From contig DATGZK010000086.1 of NCBI GenBank assembly GCA_035489755.1, forward strand, positions 1-64,000: DNA of 64,000 nucleotides, given 5' to 3'. The notes under the pieces are model-generated. The model saw only the letters and a program-made list of their open reading frames with translations. It was not told the DNA's origin and did not search any database. This stretch comes from UBA9160 sp035489755. Its GTDB lineage: Bacteria; Myxococcota_A; UBA9160. Position numbers and translations under genes: made by a program. This document shows, one piece after another, positions 16,918 to 25,816 of this stretch (its first letter is position 1; the number at the start of each line of letters is the position of its first letter).

Positions 16918-16931
16918 TAGAACAGGTTTCA
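16918..16931. promoter_or_regulatory. Possible TetR-type operator (KstR-like box)
   Basis: TAGAACAGGTTTCA fits the degenerate palindrome TNNAACNNGTTNNA bound by KstR-type TetR regulators of sterol and lipid catabolism. It lies 67 bases upstream of the nitronate monooxygenase start, in an otherwise featureless 500-base spacer (16499-16997). One match to a loose consensus is weak evidence, and no KstR homologue is in the window. Confidence 0.25.
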
Positions 16932-16997
16932 ATTCCGCAGTACGGTCCTCGTCAACGCCCAACCCCTGGCCGTATGGCCTTTCGCGAGGACCCTAAG

Positions 16998-18131
16998 ATG
17001 CGCACCCCGCTTTGCGAAAAACTCGGCATCGAGTTCCCGATCTTCGCTTTCACCCACTGCCGTGATGTTGTGGCGGCAGTCAGCAAGGCCGGCGGCTTCG
17101 GCGTGCTTGGTGCAGTCGGTTTCAACACCGATCAGCTCGAGATCGAGCTCAAGTGGATCGACGACCACGTGGGCGATAAGCCCTACGGCGTGGACATCGT
17201 GATCCCCGGAAAATACGAGGGAAAGGGTGAGTCGCTCGATGCCGCGGGGCTCGAAGCGAAGCTGCGCGAGCTGATCCCGCAGCAGCACCGCGAGTTCGCC
17301 AAGCGGCTGCTCGCCGAGCACGGCGTCCCCGAGCTGCCCGCTGGCGAGAAGGCCCGCGAGCTCCTCGGCTGGACGGCGACCACGGCGGGACCGCAGGTTG
17401 AAACCATCCTGAAGCACCCGAAGGTGCGGGTCGTAGCCAATGCCCTCGGAACGCCACCGGCGGAGGTGATCCGCGAGATCCAAGAGTCTGGTCGTCTTGT
17501 CGGCGCTCTTTGCGGCAGCGTAAAGCACGCACTCGCCCACAAGGCGGCGGGAGTCGACTTCGTGATTGCGCAAGGCACCGAGGGCGGCGGTCACACCGGA
17601 GAAATTGGGAGCCTCGTGCTCTGGCCGCAGGTGATCGATGCCGTCGCACCGCTGCCCGTGCTCGCTGCAGGCGGCATCGGGGACGGCCGCCAAATGGCAG
17701 CGGCGCTCATGCTGGGAGCACAGGGCGTGTGGACGGGCTCGATCTGGCTCACGGTCGAGGAGGCCGAGGCGCCGCCCGCGCAGAGAGATTCCCTGCTTCG
17801 AGCGAGCAGCCAGGACACGGTGCGCTCGCGCTCCTACACCGGCAAGCCCTGCCGTATGCTGCGCAACGACTGGACCGAGGCGTGGGAGAATCCCGAGAAC
17901 CCGAAGCCGCTCGGGATGCCTCTGCAGTTCATGGTCACTGCGGACGCAGTGGCGCGCACCCACCGCTACGCCCCAAAGGCGCAGTCGGTCGCCTTCAATC
18001 CCGTTGGACAGGTCGTAGGTCTCATGAAGGAGGTGAAGTCCTCCCGCGAGCTGATCGTCGAGCTCGTCGAGGGGTACCTCGATGCGGTCGAGCGCTTCCG
18101 CCAGGTCCAGCCCGCCGACGCGGAGGCGTGA
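16998..18131 (+). CDS. Nitronate monooxygenase (2-nitropropane dioxygenase-like)
   Basis: A 377-residue FMN-dependent TIM-barrel enzyme of the nitronate monooxygenase / enoyl-reductase-II-like family, which oxidises alkyl nitronates or related acids with O2. The FMN-binding barrel is visible from the N-terminal LGIEFPIFAF through FVIAQGTEGGGHTGEIG, which holds the conserved catalytic-type His of the GGHTG motif, to PVLAAGGIGDGRQ and LMLGAQGVWTGS in the phosphate-binding region. The length is slightly above the usual 310-360. ATG 16998 was chosen over an upstream start at 16974 because homologues begin MRTPLCEKLG. It is a single gene, possibly controlled by the operator-like box upstream. Confidence 0.85.
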   Translation: MRTPLCEKLGIEFPIFAFTHCRDVVAAVSKAGGFGVLGAVGFNTDQLEIELKWIDDHVGDKPYGVDIVIPGKYEGKGESLDAAGLEAKLRELIPQQHREFAKRLLAEHGVPELPAGEKARELLGWTATTAGPQVETILKHPKVRVVANALGTPPAEVIREIQESGRLVGALCGSVKHALAHKAAGVDFVIAQGTEGGGHTGEIGSLVLWPQVIDAVAPLPVLAAGGIGDGRQMAAALMLGAQGVWTGSIWLTVEEAEAPPAQRDSLLRASSQDTVRSRSYTGKPCRMLRNDWTEAWENPENPKPLGMPLQFMVTADAVARTHRYAPKAQSVAFNPVGQVVGLMKEVKSSRELIVELVEGYLDAVERFRQVQPADAEA

Positions 18132-18201
18132 TCCCGGGACGGTCTGGCTGGAAGATCAGAAGCGGAAGTTCCTCAGCTCAAACCTACACGGAATAGTGAT
18201 C

Positions 18202-18993
18202 TCAGACCGCAGCCGGGTCCACGCCGCCGAGCGCGAATGTCTCTACGCGCTCTGCAACGCCGCGGACCTCCGAGCGCGGGAGCGCCCGCAGAGTAAAACT
18301 CGGATTAAGCTTCGCCTTGACCTCACAGGTCAAAAGCACGTCGACGCGGTGTAGCCGAGTCAGCTCCTGCACGCGTGCAGCGACGTTCACTACGGTCCCC
18401 ACCACCGTGAACTGCATCAGCTCAGAGCTTCCGACGAGGCCCGCCACTCCGGTGCCGCGATGCAGACCGATCCCGAATGCCAGCGTGGGGAGACCCTCTG
18501 CGGCGAGCTCCTGGTTGTACTCGAAGAGCTCGGCCCGCATCGCGAGTGCGGCTCGCACGGCATCGTCAGATTGCCAGGGATTCGATTCGAGCGCCCCGAA
18601 AAGCGCGAGGATGCCGTCCCCGATCAGGGTAGAGATGTGACCATGGTGCGCGGTAATGGCCCGCGTCATCCGCTCAAAGTATCCGTTCAAGATTCGCACC
18701 AGGGCACCTGCGTCGATGCGTTCGCTCGTCGCCGTGAATCCAATGAGATCGGCGAAGAGGACCGTGACCTCCTTGCGCTCGCCCATGCTGGGGATGCCGC
18801 TTGAAGCAATGCGCTCGACGATCGCCTCCGGCGCAAACCGCGTGAAGGCGTGCTGAAGCCGCTCGAGCTCAGCCGATGATGTCTCGAGCCGCTCCAAGGC
18901 CCGACCTAGCGTTCGCTGGGTGCGTAGATGGAGCGCACCAAGCACCGCGACACATGCGCCGAGCCCACCCGCAAGCCAACCCACGGCGGTCAT
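18202..18993 (-). CDS. Membrane-anchored class III adenylate/guanylate cyclase
   Basis: A 263-residue protein with one N-terminal membrane segment (about residues 4-24), a short coiled linker (ERLETSSAELERLQ) and a class III cyclase domain. Catalytic features are present: the metal-binding Asp of VTVLFADLIGFT, the second Asp in IGDGILALFGA, ERKEV with a substrate-type Lys, and FTVVGTVVNVAARVQ with the transition-state Asn and Arg. It should make cAMP, or less likely cGMP, at the inner membrane. Its ATG 18993 overlaps the stop of the AhpD-like gene (ATGA), so the two are translationally coupled. Confidence 0.85.
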   Translation of the reverse strand: MTAVGWLAGGLGACVAVLGALHLRTQRTLGRALERLETSSAELERLQHAFTRFAPEAIVERIASSGIPSMGERKEVTVLFADLIGFTATSERIDAGALVRILNGYFERMTRAITAHHGHISTLIGDGILALFGALESNPWQSDDAVRAALAMRAELFEYNQELAAEGLPTLAFGIGLHRGTGVAGLVGSSELMQFTVVGTVVNVAARVQELTRLHRVDVLLTCEVKAKLNPSFTLRALPRSEVRGVAERVETFALGGVDPAAV

Positions 18994-20003
18994 ACGGCCG
19001 GGGCAACGACGCCGAGCCGGCACACTGCGTTGGCCAGCGCCGCGATGCCGAGGACCTCGAGAAACTGGCCGGCGGGCATGCGCTCACGTAGCGTGCGCGC
19101 GCGACGCTGGATCTCCGCGGGCCTGTAGCGGATCGTCTCTCGCGCGAACGGAACGATCACCGCGTCCGTTGGATCGAGGGCGGGGGAGCCGAGGTGCGCC
19201 AAAATCGTGCCGATTTCGTCGGCGGAGAGCCCGGCCTCAAGCAGGAGGCGTGAGGCTTCCCGCTCCGACAAGGCGCAGCCAAGGCCGCGCGCGATCACCG
19301 CAAAGATCAGCGCCTTCGTCCGCTGCCCGAGGACGGGTGAAGCCCACGCCTCGTCCAGCAAGCGACGCAGCGCCCGAGCTGCGGGCAGACCTTCGAGCGC
19401 GAGGACGAGGTAGGAATACGGGCCGCTCCGCATCTCCGCAGGGAGGGCTTCGACTTCTCCGCGCACGAACCGGGATCGTAGGATCCGACCGACGACGGGC
19501 GCGAGAAAGCGCAAGCTCCAGTGGCTCGACAGCCGCTCGCCGCGCTCGGGGGGAATCGCGGGCAGCGTGTGGATGCGATTGAAATAGACGTGCGCTGCGG
19601 CGAGGAACGCGAGCTCTCGGACCGCGGCCTCGGGCCAACCAGCGTCCTGCAATCGGTCTTTGTCACTGCCACACGCGAGGGAGCTGGCACGCGAGATCAG
19701 CCGGGCAAAGTCGAGCGCCAACTTTTCGCGCGGCGCAAACTGCGCCTTCAGCAGATCGCCCTCGAGTTGCTGGATCCGGGCCTCCGAAAGGCCCTGAAGA
19801 CGCATCAGCATGCGCTGGGTCGCGTAACAGAAACGGCACGAGTTGTCCTGGCTCACCACGAGACCCACGATGTCGGCCAAGGCAAAGTTCACGTAGACAA
19901 GGCGCACGCGGTAGCTGCTCATCGCCACGAGCGAGTGCACGATCCAAGGAGAGGCGGCGAAGTACGGCACGCCGAACGGCAGTGGCGCGGGCGTTTGAGC
20001 CAC
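18990..20003 (-). CDS. AhpD-like / carboxymuconolactone decarboxylase-family protein
   Basis: About 337 residues with two AhpD-like halves. The first carries a redox motif in SQDNSCRFCYATQRMLMRL (Cys-x-x-Cys), as in alkylhydroperoxidase AhpD. The second (ALIFAVIARGLGCALSE) keeps only one cysteine and is probably degenerate. A peroxidase or thiol-redox role is likely. The start is uncertain: GTG 20003 is used, an in-frame TTG at 20123 would add 40 atypical residues, and ATG 19920 is also possible. Its TGA overlaps the ATG of the cyclase downstream, which suggests redox sensing feeding a nucleotide signal; that link is inference. Confidence 0.7.
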   Translation of the reverse strand: MAQTPAPLPFGVPYFAASPWIVHSLVAMSSYRVRLVYVNFALADIVGLVVSQDNSCRFCYATQRMLMRLQGLSEARIQQLEGDLLKAQFAPREKLALDFARLISRASSLACGSDKDRLQDAGWPEAAVRELAFLAAAHVYFNRIHTLPAIPPERGERLSSHWSLRFLAPVVGRILRSRFVRGEVEALPAEMRSGPYSYLVLALEGLPAARALRRLLDEAWASPVLGQRTKALIFAVIARGLGCALSEREASRLLLEAGLSADEIGTILAHLGSPALDPTDAVIVPFARETIRYRPAEIQRRARTLRERMPAGQFLEVLGIAALANAVCRLGVVAPAV

Positions 20004-20545
20004 TTCCGCGCGGCATCTCTTTTCGAGGGAAACGCATTTTGTGAATGCTCGTCGGACGAGGAAGCTCTCGGCGACGCCTTCTTTTGGGAGTCCGTAGACC
20101 GCATGATGTGTAAGGGCGGCCAAGGCGAATCAGGGGGCCTACGGGATGTCGAAATGTGCCCGAGATTCTCCGCTATGGACTCGGCCGAGCCTTTGGGAAG
20201 AGGCAAGCAGCAGGCGCACCCGCTTTTTGCACGTTGCAGGTTCACCCCCACCCGAGAACCAGGATCTCCCGCGGCGAGGTCGGACGCGCGGGCATACAAA
20301 CAACGTCTTCGCGCAGCCCGATTCCCACCCGACGGTGGTGCAGGTCCTTCCTTAACTTCCGGCGCTTCCTGGGTTTCTGAGGCTCCCGCTCCTCCCTGCG
20401 TTTCCCAGTTTGGATGCAGGAATACACATTGGGGAAACTGTGGCGGCCGCAAGAATCGCGCGCGCCCCGGAATCTTCACCGAAGCCACGCCTCGAAGTGA
20501 ATTTCTGGCTTGACGGCGCGGACCCATCCCGCGTATTGGAGCCTC
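20004..20545. other. Intergenic region between divergent genes
   Basis: About 540 bases separate the AhpD-like gene (minus) and the phosphoesterase (plus). Part may belong to a longer AhpD-like N-terminus. No RNA gene, repeat or convincing promoter was found. Confidence 0.4.
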
Positions 20546-21991
20546 ATGAACGATGCTGATCTTGCTCGCTCCTTCTTGTCCCGGATGGCGACGCGGGGGA
20601 TCTCGCGTCGGGCACTGTTACAAGGTGCAGGAGCGCTCTGGCTGGGCCTTACCCTTGGAGGGTACAGCGAAGTGGGGGCGACCTTACGACCGCGTCGCCA
20701 GCCTGGGTCGCTTCCATACCCGCATCTACCCGAGGGGACCGACACCCTTCCCGAGATCGAGCATGTCGTCGTGCTCATGATGGAGAACCACTCCTACGAC
20801 AGCTATTTCGGCGTGCTGGACCGCGGCGACGGGTTTCGCATGCGAGACGGCAGGCCGAGAGCTGCGAACCCTGACGGCAACGGCAACTTGGTGCACGCAT
20901 TCCATATGCCCAACGCCTGTCAGCTACAGGGGCACCCGGGTCAAGACTGGAATGCCAGCCACCTTTCCTTTGACGAGGGCCGCAATGACGGCTTCGTTCT
21001 CGCCAGCGGCCCCGTCGCGATGGGCTACTGGACGGGCGAGGATCTCCCCTTCTACTACGGCCTTGCGCGTACCTTTCCCCTGGCGGACCGATGGTTCAGC
21101 TCGACGCTGTGCCAGACCTATCCCAATCGCCGGTTTTTTATGGCGGGTACGGCGGCCGGTATTGTAAGCACGAGCTTTGCCGCGCTGTCCGCTCCGCCGC
21201 CGCCCAACGGAAACATCATGGAGCGGCTTGACGCGCATGGGATCTCATGGCGGAATTACTTCTCCGATACCCCCTCTGTCTTCGTTCTTATCGAATACGG
21301 TCTCAACCACCCGGAAAACCGCAGCCCCATCGCACAATTCTTCAGCGACGCAGCGGCCGGAACGCTCCCGTTCTTCTCGATCGTCGACCCCAATTTTGGC
21401 ACGCAATCCGAGGAGGATCCCCAGGATATCCAGCTCGGGGAGGCTTTTGCCGCGAGCGTGATCAACGCCGTGTTGAGCAGCCCCGCATGGCCCCGCACTC
21501 TTCTCGTCTGGCTCTACGATGAGCACGGTGGATACTTCGATCACGTGCCCCCGCCTCGCGCGATTAAGCCCGATGACATTCCGCCGGACATCCAAGTTCC
21601 CCCCGACTTGCCGGGTGGGTACGATCGGTATGGATTCCGCGTGCCAGCGGTGATCGTCTCGCCGTACGCTCGGCCTGACTATGTTTCGCACGAAGTGCGG
21701 GATCACACTGCGATCCTGAAGTTCATCGAGAAAAAATGGAACCTGCCGGCGCTGACGTTCCGCGACGCCAACGCCGATGACCTTTTTGACTGCCTCGACT
21801 TCCGCCGGCCGCCCGCCTTCCTTGAACCGCCGACACTGCCGCTTCCGGGGCTCGTGACGAATCCGTCGAATTGCACGCCGGGGAATGCGGGGACGATTCC
21901 GCCACCGGGCGCGGTGACGCCAGAGCGCGACGAGGACGTTGACCGTCGCGTCGACGAACCTCGAGAAGACCCTTCGAACCAACCCGACTAA
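20546..21991 (+). CDS. Exported phosphoesterase (phospholipase C / acid phosphatase family), Tat signal
   Basis: A 481-residue secreted enzyme of the PF04185 phosphoesterase family. The N-terminus has a twin-arginine signal, ATRGISRRALLQGAGALWLG (about 14-33), for export of a folded, metal-containing protein. The family signature VVVLMMENHSYDSYFGVLD follows near residue 72, with the metal or nucleophile site around ENHS. Later metal-site segments are FSIVDPNFG and LLVWLYDEHGGYFDHVPPP, then a conserved YGFRVPAVIVSPYAR. It would hydrolyse phospholipids or phosphate esters in the periplasm or outside. ATG 20546 has GGAG upstream. The length matches acid phosphatases of the family. Confidence 0.85.
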   Translation: MNDADLARSFLSRMATRGISRRALLQGAGALWLGLTLGGYSEVGATLRPRRQPGSLPYPHLPEGTDTLPEIEHVVVLMMENHSYDSYFGVLDRGDGFRMRDGRPRAANPDGNGNLVHAFHMPNACQLQGHPGQDWNASHLSFDEGRNDGFVLASGPVAMGYWTGEDLPFYYGLARTFPLADRWFSSTLCQTYPNRRFFMAGTAAGIVSTSFAALSAPPPPNGNIMERLDAHGISWRNYFSDTPSVFVLIEYGLNHPENRSPIAQFFSDAAAGTLPFFSIVDPNFGTQSEEDPQDIQLGEAFAASVINAVLSSPAWPRTLLVWLYDEHGGYFDHVPPPRAIKPDDIPPDIQVPPDLPGGYDRYGFRVPAVIVSPYARPDYVSHEVRDHTAILKFIEKKWNLPALTFRDANADDLFDCLDFRRPPAFLEPPTLPLPGLVTNPSNCTPGNAGTIPPPGAVTPERDEDVDRRVDEPREDPSNQPD

Positions 21992-22153
21992 GCCGGGGAT
22001 CCTTTCTTCGTGGAGGACACGTTCGCGTCCCCACCTGCCGTAGTCGCGGACGCGGATCTTTGGGTTTTGTCCCTTTGCGGAGGGGGCGACAAACCTCCTT
22101 CGACACCCGAGGACAGTCTCTTTTTTGTGGGGGGATCGCGAAAAGCCGGCCCC

Positions 22154-22603
22154 TCAACCCTTCACACGCTGCGCTGAAGGAATAGATATCGTGTGCGCAA
22201 GGCGCGGGACCTCGGGTAACCAGGCCGCAGGCTGCTGGTCGAGCAGCGTTTTGGCATCCCAGTAGTCGCGCCAGAGCGTGAGCTTTGCGCCCCGAAACTT
22301 GAAAACGGCCGCAACGCGAAGTGTCGCGCGTTCCCCGGTTGCGTGATGCCAGACTTCCGTTCGCTCGACGAGCACGGTGTCACTGTCTTCGACCAACTCG
22401 TGAATCTCCGTCGGAAGGCGCTCGAGCCCCGCAAAGCCGAGCTCTAGTTTGGCGCGGATCGCGGCGGGTCCGACGACGGTGGCTTCAGGATACGGCACGT
22501 CCTCGTAGATGCAGTCATCGGCGCAAAGCTCCGCTACGGCCCCAAGATCAAGGCGTTCAAGCGACTTGAAAAACTGGCGTAAGAGCTCGGCACGGCGACC
22601 CAA
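22154..22603 (-). CDS. SnoaL/NTF2-like protein (limonene-epoxide-hydrolase-like)
   Basis: A 149-residue cone-shaped NTF2-fold protein: LLRQFFKSLERLDLGAVAEL, then DDCIYEDVPYPEATVVGPAAI, a TEVWHHATG strand, and FKFRGAKLTLWRDYWD near the end. The Arg-x-Tyr-x-Asp arrangement (RDYWD) resembles limonene-1,2-epoxide hydrolase-type active sites, so an epoxide hydrolase or isomerase role is possible. The start is assigned to TTG 22603 because GGAGG lies seven bases upstream; ATG 22621 would add six residues and longer starts look artefactual. It is convergent with the phosphoesterase gene. Confidence 0.7.
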   Translation of the reverse strand: MGRRAELLRQFFKSLERLDLGAVAELCADDCIYEDVPYPEATVVGPAAIRAKLELGFAGLERLPTEIHELVEDSDTVLVERTEVWHHATGERATLRVAAVFKFRGAKLTLWRDYWDAKTLLDQQPAAWLPEVPRLAHTISIPSAQRVKG

Positions 22604-22879
22604 CGGGTTCCCTCCTTGCATCCGAGTGCAGCAGAAGTCGCAGGGCTTAGTCACCTTGCGAGTCCCGGCCAAGATCTTACACCTCGGCGGGTACTGAAAC
22701 GCACCGAGCGGGAGCGGCTTCGGGTACCGAGGACTCAGCGCCCGGGGCAGAGCAACGTCTTGACGGCACCTTGCCGAGAGCCCCTCTAGGAAGACGGGCG
22801 GCTCGCCAAGACTGCAAAGGGTGCCTCAGCCAAGACGGTTGAGGACCCGTACCCCTTTCGCTGTTTCAAAACGGAGGCG

Positions 22880-23230
22880 CTATTTCGATGGCGGTGACTC
22901 GCTGCCCAAAGGCGTGGCTTCCGGTCGCCGGAGCATGCGGCCAAAGATCTCGTCCGGCGACTCGGCGACGCTCGGTCCAAAGCCCTTCGCTTTCAGGTTC
23001 CTCGTGAGCCCCTCGCACACCGATTCCGGGTTCTCGACTCCGCAGCGGCACAGGTGAGCCGCCAGGAGCCGATCGATTACCATCTGCATCTGGCTCACGT
23101 TCAGCGTCTTTGAATCGAAGAGCGCTTGCTTCAGCAAAAGGCGCAGCGTCCCACGCGCCTCCATTCGGTCGAGATTCGTCGTTCGTTCGAGCTCCTCGGA
23201 CACGAAATCAAATACCGCGGAGTCGGCCAT
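22880..23230 (-). CDS. Small helical hypothetical protein coupled to a membrane protein
   Basis: A 116-residue soluble, largely helical protein beginning MADSAVFDFVSEELERTT, with a middle DSKTLNVSQMQMVIDRLLAA and a HLCRCGVENPESVC segment holding three cysteines that could bind metal. No family is recognised with confidence. Its ATG 23230 overlaps the TGA of the upstream membrane-protein gene by one base (TGATG), so the two are very likely translationally coupled and may act together. Confidence 0.6.
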   Translation of the reverse strand: MADSAVFDFVSEELERTTNLDRMEARGTLRLLLKQALFDSKTLNVSQMQMVIDRLLAAHLCRCGVENPESVCEGLTRNLKAKGFGPSVAESPDEIFGRMLRRPEATPLGSESPPSK

Positions 23231-23961
23231 CAGGATTGGGCCTCCGCAGTGGGGGAGCGAGTCGCAAGCCATCGCGCGTATGCCTTCGGGGGTAAGAAGG
23301 CAAGGAACAGAGCCGCGGCCGAGACCATCCCGCAGAGGGAGAGTGCGACCTCTACCCCGGCGCCCAGGTGCTCTCCGGGTGGCAGTGCGAGGACGGCGAC
23401 GTAGATTCCTAAGAACCCGAGCGCCCCTGCCGAGAGCGCGATCCCCCAGCACAGGAAACTCGCGCTGACGAGTGCATCGGCAAATCCAAGTGCGACACGC
23501 CGACGCGTCACACGCCAATAGCCAAGAGACTCCGCCGCTCCCCAGGCGAGGCAGGCAACCTTGAGCCAGATGTCGAGATGGAGGTGCCAGTGAGACCCGC
23601 CCGAGGGAACCACCGCGTAGCCAACGAGGGCGACGGCGAGGCCGGCGGCCATGGCGATCGGGAAGGCACGCGCCCATGGCGCACCGGGCCGGAAGACACG
23701 CCAGGTAAAGACGGAAGCGGCAAGGAAGCCGAGCCCCTGAAGGGCGAGGCCGGTCACGAAGAAGAGGTGGGCAAGCGGGGTGCCCGGGACGAGGATTGGC
23801 CCCCCCATCAACACGCAAAAGCCAAGGGGGCCAATTCCGAGGAGGCCGAGGGCCGCGGTGAGTTCGGGAAGCTGGCGCGTCTTGTGCCACAAGCCGAGAA
23901 GTCGCAGGGACACGAGGAGCCCGACGACGAAGAAGGCCCCGATCCCGCCGATCCCGATCAT
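23230..23961 (-). CDS. Seven-helix membrane protein, unknown function
   Basis: This 243-residue protein is almost entirely hydrophobic, with about seven membrane helices and short loops: the N-terminal FFVVGLLVSLRLLGLWHKT, a PSGGSHWHLHLDIWLKVACL segment with three histidines in the middle, and GIYVAVLALPPGEHLG later. The histidine-rich helix could bind haem or metal. The small gene at 22880-23230 starts inside its stop codon. It resembles uncharacterised deltaproteobacterial membrane proteins, but I cannot name a family. Confidence 0.65.
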   Translation of the reverse strand: MIGIGGIGAFFVVGLLVSLRLLGLWHKTRQLPELTAALGLLGIGPLGFCVLMGGPILVPGTPLAHLFFVTGLALQGLGFLAASVFTWRVFRPGAPWARAFPIAMAAGLAVALVGYAVVPSGGSHWHLHLDIWLKVACLAWGAAESLGYWRVTRRRVALGFADALVSASFLCWGIALSAGALGFLGIYVAVLALPPGEHLGAGVEVALSLCGMVSAAALFLAFLPPKAYARWLATRSPTAEAQS

Positions 23962-24051
23962 CGACCCTCCGGTCCCCTACACACTGCGCCCGAGAGGCTG
24001 TCTCGGTGAGCCGGCTAGGGCTCTTGAGCCCTGCGGAGCATGGGCTCCGAG

Positions 24052-24462
24052 CTACCCACCGTCGGCAACCAAGCCCTCAGGATACTGGGGCAGAGAGTCC
24101 TCGATGGAGTGCCACGGCACCTTCGAGCTGACCCAAAAATGCGCCAGCGGTCGCCGCTGCGGGTCGGAGTCAAGGGTGCCGAGCCGGATGCGCCGAATTC
24201 CGGGCTCCACGTCCCGGCGGCTGTAGATCGGCGAACCACATCGGCGACAGAACGATCGGAACTTACCGGGCGAGGATTCATACTCGGACACAAGCTCGTC
24301 ACCGGAAGTGAGTTCGAAGTAGATCGTTCGCGCTGGCGCGTTGGCAGCGAATGCGGAGCCCGAGGCACGTTGGCACTGTTTGCAGTGGCAGTAAGCCGCA
24401 GGCCCGAGCCTTCCGTTGATGCGGAATCGAACACCACCGCACAGGCACCCGCCCTCGAGCAT
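24052..24462 (-). CDS. GFA/CENP-V family zinc protein
   Basis: A 136-residue protein of the GFA family (glutathione-dependent formaldehyde-activating enzyme-like, CENP-V fold). The zinc-binding cysteines are in place: GGCLCGGVRF at residues 5-14, CHCKQCQRASG near 25-35 and SFCRRCGSPIYS near 70-81. Classical Gfa speeds up adduct formation between formaldehyde and glutathione, but many family members have unknown roles. The length is typical. It stands alone between the membrane-protein pair and a small exported protein. Confidence 0.85.
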   Translation of the reverse strand: MLEGGCLCGGVRFRINGRLGPAAYCHCKQCQRASGSAFAANAPARTIYFELTSGDELVSEYESSPGKFRSFCRRCGSPIYSRRDVEPGIRRIRLGTLDSDPQRRPLAHFWVSSKVPWHSIEDSLPQYPEGLVADGG

Positions 24463-24601
24463 GGGACCTCCTATCGTTCTCGTGCTGTATTGTGCGTCTC
24501 CGTACTGCTGCGGTCTAATGAATCCTGGGTCGAGGCTCTTCGGCTCGCAAGACCCCGTCTCGCCCTTCGAAACAATCGTCCCCGTTGAACTCGACGAACT
24601 T

Positions 24602-24865
24602 TCAGACCGGACGCACGTCGTCGTTGGCAGTGACGGCGATCCGCGTGCCGAGGGCCGCGCCGGGGGCTGGCGAGTCTTCCGGGATCTGCGGGCGAAGCTG
24701 TGCGTCTCGCTGAGTTGGCCAGCCGGCGTGGCGGGGCGAGCAATGGCCTTCGCCGTACCCGTGCGCCAGAATCAAGGCGAACCCAACGGAGTTGGGGACG
24801 AGGCATGTGCGAACGTGAGCAAGGGTCTGCGGTGTAAAGTTTTTCTCCAGATCCAGTGCGTCCAT
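24602..24865 (-). CDS. Doubtful short hypothetical protein
   Basis: An 87-residue frame from ATG 24865 reads MDALDLEKNFTPQTLAHVRT and later RIAVTANDDVRPV. The first half has reasonable amino-acid balance. After the TGA the same frame runs on for 28 more codons with protein-like content before TAG, so this may be a gene relic with a nonsense mutation. No family is recognised. The rest of 24463-24930 is empty. Confidence 0.25.
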   Translation of the reverse strand: MDALDLEKNFTPQTLAHVRTCLVPNSVGFALILAHGYGEGHCSPRHAGWPTQRDAQLRPQIPEDSPAPGAALGTRIAVTANDDVRPV

Positions 24866-24930
24866 CGAAAACAGCTAAGGCAGGAGCCCTTGCTCTAACA
24901 CGCCTTGCGCTTCCCCTCCTACACTTCCTT

Positions 24931-25173
24931 CTACTTGTCGAAGGAATAGGCCTGGCTGATTTCGGCGAGAGCCTGCCGGACGTGTTCTGCCGCTTTCACG
25001 CGATGACCACCAAAGTCGTGGGCGGCCTTCTCAAGGTGATTCAGAGCGTTGTGAAGGGCCTGATCGGCGGCAAGCAACTCCGGATGCCTCTCCGCCGTGT
25101 AGGCTCGCGTGGTAAAACCGAGCGCAAATGCGACTCCGACGGCGATCAGCGTGAGAGAAGTCGAACGCTTCAT
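24931..25173 (-). CDS. Small exported helical protein
   Basis: An 80-residue precursor with a clear signal peptide (MKRSTSLTLIAVGVAFALGF) and a short mature domain with heptad-like helices: HPELLAADQALHNALNHLEK, then AAHDFGGHRVKAAEHVRQAL. The pattern AAxxAL-x-HL-x-AAHDFGGHR recurs in small periplasmic proteins of proteobacteria whose function is unknown. The start at ATG 25173 is backed by GGAGG about nine bases upstream. The stretch 25174-25540 upstream holds no other gene. Confidence 0.7.
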   Translation of the reverse strand: MKRSTSLTLIAVGVAFALGFTTRAYTAERHPELLAADQALHNALNHLEKAAHDFGGHRVKAAEHVRQALAEISQAYSFDK

Positions 25174-25540
25174 CGGTGACGATCCTCCATGGTCTTTAAA
25201 TAGGTTTGTGTATAGATCCCACGCGGTGATTGGGGCCTCTTGGAACTTGTGTTTTCTCGCAACCGTAAGGCCCGCAATCGGCGAGAGAGCTCCTTCGAGA
25301 TTCGATCGCCCGGGTGATGCGTGGAGACTCTCCCCGACCTCGCCAGCTTGGCGCCGCCGTTATCGGCGAAATGGGCGTGAGGCTAAAGGGCAAGCGCCAC
25401 GACGCCAGGAGGAGCGCGGGGACTGTTTCTGAACTCGAACCCGAGAGCCTGAAATGAGGGGTCGGCACCTCGGAGCAACGCATCTGGGGAGCCGCGAGGT
25501 CGCAAGGATCCGATCCGCCGTCGATTAGTGGCGCGTCATC

Positions 25541-25816
25541 ATGCGACTCGTTCTAAAGCGTCGCGGGAGCACTCACCCGGGCAGGCCTCTTTTTGATGGG
25601 ATTCTTACCGGATGGCTCGCCGACCGGTTGATGAGAGGCAGCAGTTGCGGAATCTCGGGGAACATCGTGGTCGGCGTGGTCGGAGCATTGATCGGAGGCT
25701 TCTTGTTTCGCACGTTTGGCCTCTCTCCCGGGGCGGTCTTCTCGGCAGCCTAATCGTCGCGGCAATCGGCGCCGTCGTTCCTGCTCTCTCTCCTGCGTCT
25801 CAAAGAGCGGAAGTAG
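25541..25816 (+). pseudogene. GlsB/YeaQ/YmgE-type stress membrane protein, frameshifted
   Basis: Three consecutive frames together spell a transglycosylase-associated membrane protein: FDGILTGWLADRLMRGSS and GNIVVGVVGALIGGFLF in the first, RGGLLGSLIVAAIGAVV in the second, and FLLSLLRLKERK ending at TAG 25814-25816 in the third. Intact homologues are about 80-85 residues with three helices. Two single-base frame changes break this copy. It is probably inactive, or the first frame alone yields a 70-residue truncated product. Confidence 0.7.

Noticed and set aside
22081..22130. Rho-independent terminator between the convergent genes at 21991 and 22154
   Set aside because: A GGAGG/CCTCC hairpin exists, but the T-run starts about 25 bases later, so it does not form a proper terminator.
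24572..24604. Possible selenocysteine UGA: the hypothetical frame at 24602-24865 continues for 28 codons after its TGA
   Set aside because: No conserved family, no Cys-containing homologue known to me and no visible SECIS-like hairpin; a nonsense mutation in a relic is simpler.
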